NCBI GenBank assembly: GCA_051876355.1
Contig: JBJEHU010000043.1
Span: forward strand, 1 to 32,104
Direction: 5' to 3'
Origin: Olsenella_L sp051876355
GTDB taxonomy: Bacteria; Actinomycetota; Coriobacteriia; Coriobacteriales; Atopobiaceae
Length of the DNA: 32,104 nucleotides
The position numbers and the translations under genes are program-made. How positions within the stretch are numbered: position 1 is the first letter of the stretch; every line of letters starts with the position of its first letter. The notes beneath the pieces were generated by a model that had not been told where the DNA came from, did not search any database, and worked only from the letters and a program-made list of their open reading frames with translations. This document shows positions 23,212-32,104 of this stretch, piece after piece.

Positions 23212-23254
23212 CATCGTGTTCAGGGATGTGAGGCTCATGCCTCGGGACACGATG
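23212..23254 (-). promoter_or_regulatory. Structured leader upstream of rplB
   Basis: A 10-bp outer stem with one G-U pair (23212-23221 with 23245-23254) and an inner 5-bp stem GAGGC/GCCTC with a 4-nt loop (23230-23243) are joined by an asymmetric internal loop of 8 nt against 1 nt. It lies between rplW and the rplB ribosome site. The shape, a helix with a large one-sided loop, is typical of ribosomal-protein binding sites (inference). Confidence 0.5.
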
Positions 23255-23308
23255 ACGCCGGATTACCACGGTACCGCGCGTATCCTACATGCACGGCACC
23301 CGAACTGA

Positions 23309-23328
23309 GCCCCCGCTTGCGCGGGGGC
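23309..23328 (-). terminator. GC-rich hairpin after rplW, possible attenuator
   Basis: The perfect 8-bp stem GCCCCCGC/GCGGGGGC has a 4-nt loop and starts 8 nt after the rplW stop codon. No U-tract follows (UCAGUUCGG), so full termination is doubtful. It could partially terminate or block 3' exonucleases within the S10 operon. Confidence 0.4.
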
Positions 23329-23336
23329 AGAGATAC

Positions 23337-23639
23337 CTACTCTTCGGCAGCTGCCTTCTGAGCGAAGACCTCAATCGATTCGCCCTCGGCGATCGTGACG
23401 ATGGCCTTCTTCCACGTACGGGTCTTGCCAGCGACATAGCGGACGCGCTTCGTCTTCGGCTTCACCCACATGGTGTTGACCTTCACGACATGGACGTTGA
23501 AGAGCTTCTCGACAGCGTCGGCAATCTCCTCCTTCGGTGCCTTGGCGGCAACCTCGAAGGTGTACTTGCCCTGCTCCATGAAGTCAAAGGAACGCTCGGT
23601 GACGACCGGGCGGATGATCACGTTGTACTTGGAGTTCAT
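23337..23639 (-). CDS. rplW: 50S ribosomal protein uL23
   Basis: Encodes 100 residues, with IRPVVTERSFDFMEQGKYTF, VEKLFNVHVVKVNTMWVKPK and the basic tip KRVRYVAGKTRTWKKA. uL23 surrounds the tunnel exit and is the main docking site for trigger factor and SRP. It directly abuts the rplD stop with no gap. Confidence 0.98.
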   Translation of the reverse strand: MNSKYNVIIRPVVTERSFDFMEQGKYTFEVAAKAPKEEIADAVEKLFNVHVVKVNTMWVKPKTKRVRYVAGKTRTWKKAIVTIAEGESIEVFAQKAAAEE

Positions 23640-24266
23640 TTACGCGAGCACCTCCTCGAAGTACTTCGCGACAGCAACCGGCATGACCAGTGCGCCATTG
23701 TCGATCAGGTACTCCGTGTTGGCCTCGGACTTGCCGATCACGAGGACATTGGGGAGGTTGCGAAGCGAGAGGTAGCTCGTGACATCCTCGTCGTCGACGA
23801 CGACGGTCACGCGCTTGTCAGCCAGGCCGAGAGCCTTGAGCATTGCTGCTGCGGACTTCGTGGAAGGCTTCTCGAATGCGACGTTGTCCAGAAGGACGAG
23901 CTCGGAATCAGCGAGCTTGCCGGAGAGGACAGAACGCATTGCGAGCTTGACTTCCTTCTTGTTCGCACGGCGTGCGTGGCTGTGGGGCGTCGGTCCGAAG
24001 ACAACGCCGCCGCCGACCATCTGAGGAGCACGGATGGTGCCCTGACGAGCACGGCCAGTGCCCTTCTGGCGGAACGGCTTGACGCCGCCGCCGGAGACGG
24101 CTGCGCGGTTCTTGGTGGAGTGGGTGCCCTGGCGGCGGCTTGCAGCCTGGACAGTCACAACCTTGTGCACGACAGGGATGTTGGGCTCGATGCCGTAGAT
24201 GGCGTCAGCCAGCTCTGCGGTAGAGACCGTTTCACCTGCCATATTCTTTACATCGATGCTGGACAT
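23640..24266 (-). CDS. rplD: 50S ribosomal protein uL4
   Basis: Encodes 208 residues. The extended tunnel loop includes RQGTHSTKNRAAVSGGGVKP, then KGTGRARQGTIRAPQMVGGG and FGPTPHSHARRANKKEVKLA. In E. coli uL4 represses the S10 operon through its leader mRNA; a structured leader also precedes rplC here, though homology to that element is not shown. Confidence 0.98.
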   Translation of the reverse strand: MSSIDVKNMAGETVSTAELADAIYGIEPNIPVVHKVVTVQAASRRQGTHSTKNRAAVSGGGVKPFRQKGTGRARQGTIRAPQMVGGGVVFGPTPHSHARRANKKEVKLAMRSVLSGKLADSELVLLDNVAFEKPSTKSAAAMLKALGLADKRVTVVVDDEDVTSYLSLRNLPNVLVIGKSEANTEYLIDNGALVMPVAVAKYFEEVLA

Positions 24267-24304
24267 TTGTCCTCCTTGTTAGCCTAAAGCTTGACTGTTT
24301 GGCC

Positions 24305-24925
24305 TTAAGCCATGCGGATAGATACGATAGCGTCCTTGCCGCCGGGGACAGCGCCCTTAACGAGCATGAGGTTCTGCTCTGCGTCGACGCGCACGAGCTT
24401 GAGGTTCTTCACCGTCACGCGCTCATCGCCCATGTGGCCTGCCATGTGAAGGCCCTTGCGGACACGTGCAGGATAGGCGCACTGGCCGATGGAGCCCGGC
24501 TCACGCTGGTTGCGGGAACCATGAGCCATAGGACCACGGGAGAAGTTCCAGCGCTTGACCGTGCCCTGGAAGCCCTTGCCCTTGGAGGTGCCGGTGACGT
24601 CGACTGCCTTCACGTCTGCGAAAGCCTCGACGGTGACCTTGTCGCCGCAGCTGTACTGGGAAGCATCATCGACGCGGACCTCGCGGAGATACTTCATCGG
24701 CTCGACGCCGGCCTTTGCGAAGTGACCAGCCATAGGCTTGTTCACATGCTTGGGCTTGAGGGAGCCAAAGCCGATCTGAACGGCCTCATAGCCGTCCGTC
24801 TCCTTGGTCTTCACCTGTGAGACGGTGCAGGGGCCTGCCTGGATGACGGTGACAGGGACGAAGTTGTCGTCCTCGTCGAAAATCTGCGTCATCCCCAGCT
24901 TGCGGCCGAGAATAGTGCTGACCAT
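24305..24925 (-). CDS. rplC: 50S ribosomal protein uL3
   Basis: Encodes 206 residues. It opens MVSTILGRKLGMTQIFDEDD and carries GTSKGKGFQGTVKRWNFSRG, GPMAHGSRNQREPGSIG and the extension near the peptidyl transferase centre. The ATG at 24925 has AAGGA 6 nt upstream; a TTG two codons earlier is in frame but less likely. It is the first gene of the S10 unit here because rpsJ is cut off by a terminator. Confidence 0.97.
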   Translation of the reverse strand: MVSTILGRKLGMTQIFDEDDNFVPVTVIQAGPCTVSQVKTKETDGYEAVQIGFGSLKPKHVNKPMAGHFAKAGVEPMKYLREVRVDDASQYSCGDKVTVEAFADVKAVDVTGTSKGKGFQGTVKRWNFSRGPMAHGSRNQREPGSIGQCAYPARVRKGLHMAGHMGDERVTVKNLKLVRVDAEQNLMLVKGAVPGGKDAIVSIRMA

Positions 24926-24961
24926 ACTCAATCCTTACCTTCGGTGGTCATGGGACCCATC

Positions 24962-25006
24962 GGGCACTCGTGTGCCCTCCCCCAGCGGACCACATCCTGT
25001 GATGTG
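24962..25006 (-). promoter_or_regulatory. Structured 5' leader of the S10 (rplC) operon
   Basis: Two perfect 6-bp tetraloop hairpins lie within the predicted ~130-nt leader: CACATC/GATGTG (24991-24996 with 25001-25006) and GGGCAC/GTGCCC (24962-24967 with 24972-24977). Further short pairings (GGTC/GACC) occur nearer the ribosome site. Their position matches that of S10-operon control leaders, but I see no specific match to the E. coli L4 element. Confidence 0.45.
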
Positions 25007-25061
25007 CATCTTCCGGGAAATCGACGCATGCGCATAGATGCCCCAGAAAGACAGCTTTATT

Positions 25062-25090
25062 ACTTTACACTCTCCAAACGTGTTTCACAA
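25062..25090 (-). promoter_or_regulatory. Promoter candidate for the S10 (rplC) operon
   Basis: TTGTGA (25085-25090) and TAAAGT (25062-25067) on the minus strand are exactly 17 nt apart. The same -10 word and spacing occur in the str promoter in this window. The predicted transcript starts near 25055, leaving a leader of about 130 nt. Confidence 0.55.
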
Positions 25091-25171
25091 TATCTTCTCA
25101 ATGTTTTTTGAGCCTTCTGCCTGCGGCTTTGTTTTCCACGTCCCCGGGCGTTCCCTAGACAGAATCCTGAC

Positions 25172-25200
25172 ATTCTGCAAGAACGCTTGGAGCCTTTCAA
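25172..25200 (-). promoter_or_regulatory. Second, upstream promoter candidate for the S10 operon
   Basis: TTGAAA (25195-25200, 5 of 6 consensus) and CAGAAT (25172-25177, 4 of 6) are 17 nt apart on the minus strand, just after the rpsJ terminator. It would give a leader of about 240 nt. Together with the candidate at 25062 this makes a tandem arrangement. Confidence 0.4.
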
Positions 25201-25211
25201 GCTGTCTCTCC

Positions 25212-25249
25212 CTATGAAAAAGCTCCCCTGCCGGAGCAGAGGAGCTTTT
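25212..25249 (-). terminator. Strong terminator after rpsJ, end of the str operon
   Basis: The 9-bp stem AAAAGCTCC/GGAGCTTTT (25218-25226 with 25241-25249) continues, after one mismatch, as a 4-bp inner stem with a tetraloop. The transcript then runs UUUUUCAUAGG. It begins 20 nt past the rpsJ stop codon. Confidence 0.88.
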
Positions 25250-25269
25250 AGAAGCACTATGCGGAGACC

Positions 25270-25578
25270 TTAGAGCTTGATCTCGATATCGACGCCTGCG
25301 GGAAGGTCGAGGCGCATAAGCGAATCGACGGTCGAGGACGTGGGGTCGAGGATGTCGATGAGACGCTTGTGGGTGCGCATCTCGAACTGCTCACGGGAAT
25401 CCTTGTCCTTGTGCGGCGAACGGATGACCGTATAGAGGGAACGCTCGGTGGGCAGGGGGATGGGGCCGGAAACACGGGCGCCCGTCTTCTGTGCAGTGTC
25501 CACGATGAGCTTCGAGGACTGATCAACGACCTCGTGATCATAGCCCTTGAGGCGGATCCTGATCTTCTGGTTTGACAC
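25270..25578 (-). CDS. rpsJ: 30S ribosomal protein uS10, GTG start
   Basis: Encodes 102 residues: KIRIRLKGYDHEVVDQSSKL, the loop SGPIPLPTERSLYTVIRSPH, and THKRLIDILDPT. uS10 belongs to the 30S head and also works with NusB in antitermination. The GTG at 25578 is preceded by GGAGG with good spacing. The gene follows fusA directly, without tuf, and is separated from rplC by a terminator, so it is the last gene of the str unit here. Confidence 0.97.
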   Translation of the reverse strand: MSNQKIRIRLKGYDHEVVDQSSKLIVDTAQKTGARVSGPIPLPTERSLYTVIRSPHKDKDSREQFEMRTHKRLIDILDPTSSTVDSLMRLDLPAGVDIEIKL

Positions 25579-25620
25579 GGTGGTACCTCCATCATAGAGC
25601 GAAGACGCTCGAGCTAGTAA

Positions 25621-27720
25621 TTACTCAGACTTTCCTGCGTTCTTGGCAACGATCTCGTCCTTGATGTTCTTCGGGACGGCCTCGTAGCTGTCGAACTGCA
25701 TGGTGTAGCTTGCACGGCCCTGCGTCTGAGAACGGAGGTCCGTAGCATAGCCGAACATCTCGGCCAGGGGCACCTTGGCGCGGATGACCTTGGTGTTGGA
25801 GCGGTCCTCCATGCCCTCGATCTTGCCGCGGCGGCTGGACAGGTTGCCCATGACATCGCCCATGTACTGCTCGGGCGTCTCGACGTCGACGCGCTCGATC
25901 GGCTCGAGAAGGACAGGATCGGACTCCTGAAGTGCCTTCTTGATTGCCATGGAGCCTGCAATCTTGAATGCAGCCTCGGAGGAGTCGACCTCGTGGTAGG
26001 AACCATCGACGAGGGTGACCTTGATGTCTTCGACCGGGTAGCCGGCGATGACGCCAGACTGGAGCGCCTCCTGGATGCCCTTGTCGACAGACGGGATGTA
26101 CTCCTTGGGGATGGAGCCACCGACGGTAGCGTCGATGAACTCGTAGCCCTTGCCCTCCTCGTTCGGCTCCATGTCGATGATGGCGTCGCCGTACTGGCCA
26201 CGGCCACCGGACTGGCGGACGAACTTGCCCTGGACATGCTTCACGGCATGGCCAGCGGTCTCACGGTAGGCGACCTGCGGCTTGCCCACGTTGCAGTCGA
26301 CGTGGAACTCGCGGCGCAGACGGTCGATGATGATCTCGAGGTGCAGCTCGCCCATGCCGGCGATGATGGTCTGGCCGGTCTCATGGTCGGTGTGGACCTG
26401 GAACGTCGGGTCCTCCTCGGCGAGCTTTGCAAGACCGACGGACATCTTCTCCTGCTCGGCCTTGGACTTCGGCTCGACAGCGACGTCGATGACGGGCTTT
26501 GCGAACTCGATGGACTCGAGCACGATGGGGTGATCCTCGTCGCAGAGCGTGTTGCCGGTCGTCGTGTTCTTGAGGCCGACGCATGCGACGATGTCGCCTG
26601 CAGAGCATGCCTCACGGTCGACACGGTCGTTTGCATTCATCTCGAGGATGCGGCCGAGACGCTCGCGCGTGTCCTTGTTCACGTTGTAGACGTAGGAGCC
26701 TGCCTCTTCGTGACCAGAGTAGACGCGGATGTAGGTGAGCTTGCCGACGTAGGGGTCGGTCATGATCTTGAAGGCGAGAGCTGCGAACGGCTCCTTGACA
26801 TCTGCCTTGCGGAAGATCTTCTCGCCCGTGTTCGGATCGGTGCCCTCGGTAGGCGGAATGTCGAGCGGGGACGGCAGGTAGTCGCAGATGGCGTCAAGAA
26901 GCTCCTGGATGCCCTTGTTCTTGTAGGCGGAGCCCACGAAGACAAGGTTGAGCTTGTTGGCGATGACGCCCTTGCGCAGAGCTGCCTTGACCTCTTCGAC
27001 CGTCGGGGTCTCGTCCTCGAGAATCTTCTCCATGAGGTCGTCGTCGAAGTTGGCAGCCTGCTCGAGGAGCTCCTCGTGCTTCTCCTCTGCCTGCTCCTTG
27101 AACTCGTCAGGGATCTCGTCCATGACCTCAGGGTAGATCATGCCCTTGGCGTCTTCCTTGAAGTCCCATGCCTCCATGGTGACGAGGTCGATGAGGCCCC
27201 AGAAGTCAGCCTCTGCACCCATCGGAATCTGGGCTGCGACGGCGTTGGCGCCGAGGCGGTCCTTCATCGTGTCGATGGCATGCCAGAAGTCAGAGCCGAC
27301 GCGGTCGTACTTGTTGATGAAGGCGATGCGCGGAACGTTGTAGTTGTGAGCCTGACGCCAGACCGTCTCGGACTGGGGCTGAACGCCTGCGACAGCGTCG
27401 AAGACAGCGACAGCGCCGTCGAGGACGCGCAGGGAACGCTCGACCTCGGCCGTGAAGTCGACGTGGCCCGGGGTGTCGATGATCTGGATGACATGGTCCT
27501 TCCAGAAGCACGTCGTAGCCGCGGACGTGATGGTCACGCCGCGCTCCTGCTCCTGAACCATCCAGTCCATCGTTGCTGCACCATCGTGGACCTCGCCAAT
27601 CTTGTGGGTCTTGCCGGTGTAGTAGAGGATGCGCTCCGTGGTCGTGGTCTTGCCTGCATCGATATGGGCCATGATGCCGATATTGCGCAGGTTGTGAAGG
27701 TCATACTTAGGCTTTGCCAT
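25621..27720 (-). CDS. fusA: Elongation factor G
   Basis: Encodes 699 residues, the normal length. EF-G is the GTPase that drives translocation and, with RRF, ribosome recycling. The G-domain motifs are AHIDAGKTTTTERIL (G1), RGVTITSAATT (G2/switch I), DTPGHVDFT (G3) and NKYDRVGSD (G4, with Tyr where Met is more usual). Domain IV contains the GGRGQYGDA loop that enters the decoding site, and PLAEMFGYATDLRS marks domain V. It follows rpsG by 21 nt and precedes rpsJ by 42 nt. Confidence 0.98.
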   Translation of the reverse strand: MAKPKYDLHNLRNIGIMAHIDAGKTTTTERILYYTGKTHKIGEVHDGAATMDWMVQEQERGVTITSAATTCFWKDHVIQIIDTPGHVDFTAEVERSLRVLDGAVAVFDAVAGVQPQSETVWRQAHNYNVPRIAFINKYDRVGSDFWHAIDTMKDRLGANAVAAQIPMGAEADFWGLIDLVTMEAWDFKEDAKGMIYPEVMDEIPDEFKEQAEEKHEELLEQAANFDDDLMEKILEDETPTVEEVKAALRKGVIANKLNLVFVGSAYKNKGIQELLDAICDYLPSPLDIPPTEGTDPNTGEKIFRKADVKEPFAALAFKIMTDPYVGKLTYIRVYSGHEEAGSYVYNVNKDTRERLGRILEMNANDRVDREACSAGDIVACVGLKNTTTGNTLCDEDHPIVLESIEFAKPVIDVAVEPKSKAEQEKMSVGLAKLAEEDPTFQVHTDHETGQTIIAGMGELHLEIIIDRLRREFHVDCNVGKPQVAYRETAGHAVKHVQGKFVRQSGGRGQYGDAIIDMEPNEEGKGYEFIDATVGGSIPKEYIPSVDKGIQEALQSGVIAGYPVEDIKVTLVDGSYHEVDSSEAAFKIAGSMAIKKALQESDPVLLEPIERVDVETPEQYMGDVMGNLSSRRGKIEGMEDRSNTKVIRAKVPLAEMFGYATDLRSQTQGRASYTMQFDSYEAVPKNIKDEIVAKNAGKSE

Positions 27721-27741
27721 GTTTAGCTCCTCAGCTCCCTG

Positions 27742-28212
27742 CTAGTAGCGGTAGTGGGAGAATGCGCGGTTGGCCTCTGCCATCTTGTAGAGGTCCTCGC
27801 GACGCTTCACGGACGCGCCGACGCCGTTGGAGGCGTCAAGAATCTCGGAGGCAAGGCGCTCTGCCATCGTCTTCTCCTTGCGGGCGCGGGAGAAGTTCAC
27901 GAGCCAGCGGATAGCCAGCGTCGTGGCACGACGGGAGTTGACCTCCATAGGAACCTGGTAGGTTGCACCGCCGACACGACGGGGCTTGACCTCGAGGGTC
28001 GGACGGATGTTGTCCATGGCCTTCTTGAAGACGGTCAGCGGATCCTCGCCCGTCTTCTCTGCGACCATGTCGAAGGCACCGTAGACGATGCGCTCTGCGG
28101 TCGACTTCTTGCCGTCAAGAAGGACCTTGTTGATAAGCTGGGTGACCAGACGGTTGTTGTACTTTGCATCCGGCTGGACCTCGCGGCGGACTGCTGCTGC
28201 ACGACGCGGCAT
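27742..28212 (-). CDS. rpsG: 30S ribosomal protein uS7
   Basis: Encodes 156 residues. It opens MPRRAAAVRREVQPDAKYNN and contains VTQLINKVLLDGKKSTAERI, KPRRVGGATYQVPMEV and the terminal ANRAFSHYRY. uS7 organises the 16S 3' major domain and contacts the E-site tRNA. In E. coli it represses the str operon. It starts 44 nt after rpsL. Confidence 0.98.
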   Translation of the reverse strand: MPRRAAAVRREVQPDAKYNNRLVTQLINKVLLDGKKSTAERIVYGAFDMVAEKTGEDPLTVFKKAMDNIRPTLEVKPRRVGGATYQVPMEVNSRRATTLAIRWLVNFSRARKEKTMAERLASEILDASNGVGASVKRREDLYKMAEANRAFSHYRY

Positions 28213-28256
28213 GTTATATCTCCTCTAAGCTAGCGGTTGAAACTCGAAAAAGGCGG

Positions 28257-28631
28257 CTACTCCTTGGGGCGCTTTGCGCCGTAACGGGAACGTGCCTTCT
28301 TGCGGTTCTGGACTGCAGCGCAGTCGTAGGCGCCACGGACGATCTTGTAACGGACACCAGGAAGGTCGCGGACACGGCCGCCACGGATCAGGACGATGGA
28401 GTGCTCCTGAAGGTTGTGGCCCTCGCCCGGGATGTAGGCAGTGACCTCGATGCCGTTGACGAGACGGACACGGGCAACCTTGCGGAGTGCCGAGTTCGGC
28501 TTCTTCGGCGTCGTGGTGAAGACGCGGGTGCAGACGCCACGCTTCTGCGGGTTGTGCTGCAGAGCAGCGTTCTTGGACTTGGCCTTGACGCTCACGCGGC
28601 CCTGGCGAACGAGCTGATTAATAGTAGGCAA
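28257..28631 (-). CDS. rpsL: 30S ribosomal protein uS12, TTG start, Arg at position 88
   Basis: Encodes 124 residues. uS12 lies beside the decoding centre and controls accuracy. It begins MPTINQLVRQGRVSVKAKSK (TTG read as Met) with AAAGGAG 7 nt upstream. The TTPKKPNSALRK loop keeps the usual Lys43. The second loop reads GGRVRDLPGVRY, with Arg at residue 88 (codon CGC at 28368-28370) where Lys is normal. In Mycobacterium tuberculosis K88R gives streptomycin resistance. It is the first gene of the str operon, behind a clear promoter. Confidence 0.97.
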   Translation of the reverse strand: MPTINQLVRQGRVSVKAKSKNAALQHNPQKRGVCTRVFTTTPKKPNSALRKVARVRLVNGIEVTAYIPGEGHNLQEHSIVLIRGGRVRDLPGVRYKIVRGAYDCAAVQNRKKARSRYGAKRPKE

Positions 28632-28718
28632 AGCTCTTCTCCTTTTTGCTACTGGTACAACGTACGCTTATGCTACAGACGACGCAGCACGACATCGCCG
28701 GAATAGGCGCAAGCAGAT

Positions 28719-28747
28719 ACTTTACGACCCGCTGTCCCAGTTGTCAA
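28719..28747 (-). promoter_or_regulatory. Promoter of the str operon
   Basis: A perfect -35 box, TTGACA (28742-28747), and TAAAGT (28719-28724) are separated by 17 nt on the minus strand. This is the best promoter in the window. It lies between the rpoC terminator and rpsL and predicts a leader of about 80 nt. Confidence 0.75.
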
Positions 28748-28811
28748 AATACCACGCCACCGGGCGTATCCTCATTCCATGACAGCCACATATATTTCTG
28801 CGAAATCGTCC

Positions 28812-28853
28812 TGAAAACAAGAAGGTCCGGCTCCGCAGATGCGGAACCGGACC
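28812..28853 (-). terminator. Terminator after rpoC
   Basis: A 13-bp stem with a single G-U pair (28824-28836 with 28841-28853) has a 4-nt loop and is followed on the transcript by UUCUUGUUUUC. It starts 23 nt after the rpoC stop codon. Confidence 0.88.
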
Positions 28854-28876
28854 CGATTCGTACGTGTGCGAAAGAC

Positions 28877-32104
<3,228 letters not shown>

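Larger units (their letters stand above)
24926..25211. other. Gap between the rpsJ terminator and rplC
   Basis: The 344-nt gap between rpsJ and rplC has no credible gene on either strand. The rpsJ-side half is notably AT-rich and holds two promoter candidates; the rplC-side half is GC-rich and holds leader hairpins. A small CTCAA/TTGAG hairpin around 25100-25115 is too weak to call. Confidence 0.5.

Noticed and set aside
25993..27726. A 577-codon plus-strand open frame opposite fusA
   Set aside because: Shadow of EF-G; Val/Asp/Leu-rich translation typical of antisense frames, without a ribosome site or domain.

Overview
This window comes from a GC-rich Gram-positive genome, most likely an actinobacterium of the class Coriobacteriia (the Olsenella/Collinsella/Atopobium neighbourhood). 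That placement is inferred from the GC-rich code, the actinobacterial gene order infA-rpmJ-rpsM-rpsK-rpsD-rpoA-rplQ-truA, the acidic protein tails and the adhesin style; no 16S gene is present. All 41 genes I support lie on the minus strand, so transcription runs from high to low coordinates. I found no rRNA, tRNA, insertion sequence or CRISPR array, and no convincing gene on the plus strand.

Read in the direction of transcription, the window opens inside rpoC (32104-28877, N-terminus missing), which ends in a terminator. A well-formed promoter then drives the str operon rpsL-rpsG-fusA-rpsJ. There is no tuf gene between fusA and rpsJ, and a strong terminator follows rpsJ. Two promoter candidates and a structured leader precede the S10 operon (rplC-rplD-rplW-rplB-rpsS-rplV-rpsC-rplP-rpmC-rpsQ-rplN-rplX). 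A perfect 11-bp terminator ends that unit after rplX. A D-2-hydroxyacid dehydrogenase gene with its own promoter candidate sits next, exactly where rplX and rplE are normally adjacent.

The second half of spc follows (rplE-rpsN-rpsH-rplF-rplR-rpsE-rpmD-rplO-secY-adk-map), closed by a terminator. Then comes the alpha operon (infA-rpmJ-rpsM-rpsK-rpsD-rpoA-rplQ), also closed by a terminator. Together these genes supply 28 ribosomal proteins, two RNA polymerase subunits, IF-1, EF-G, the SecY channel, methionine aminopeptidase and adenylate kinase. Several intercistronic gaps (before rplC, rplB, rplN, rplE, rpsN, rplR and rpmJ) hold hairpins that could be regulatory leaders.

The low-coordinate quarter is less conserved: truA, a putative heavy-metal exporter with a Cys/His-rich loop, a membrane protein with a degenerate LCP-like domain, a family 2 glycosyltransferase, and the first 1209 codons of a very large secreted adhesin that runs off the left edge.

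The most interesting observations are: (1) RpoC carries an extra C-terminal segment containing a domain strikingly similar to the DNA-binding C-terminal domain of the RNA polymerase alpha subunit, with most DNA-contact positions retained; (2) a metabolic dehydrogenase interrupts the spc ribosomal operon, flanked by its own terminator and promoter signals; (3) S12 carries Arg at position 88, where Lys is usual and where K88R gives streptomycin resistance in mycobacteria; (4) a series of structured leaders lies inside the ribosomal gene cluster.
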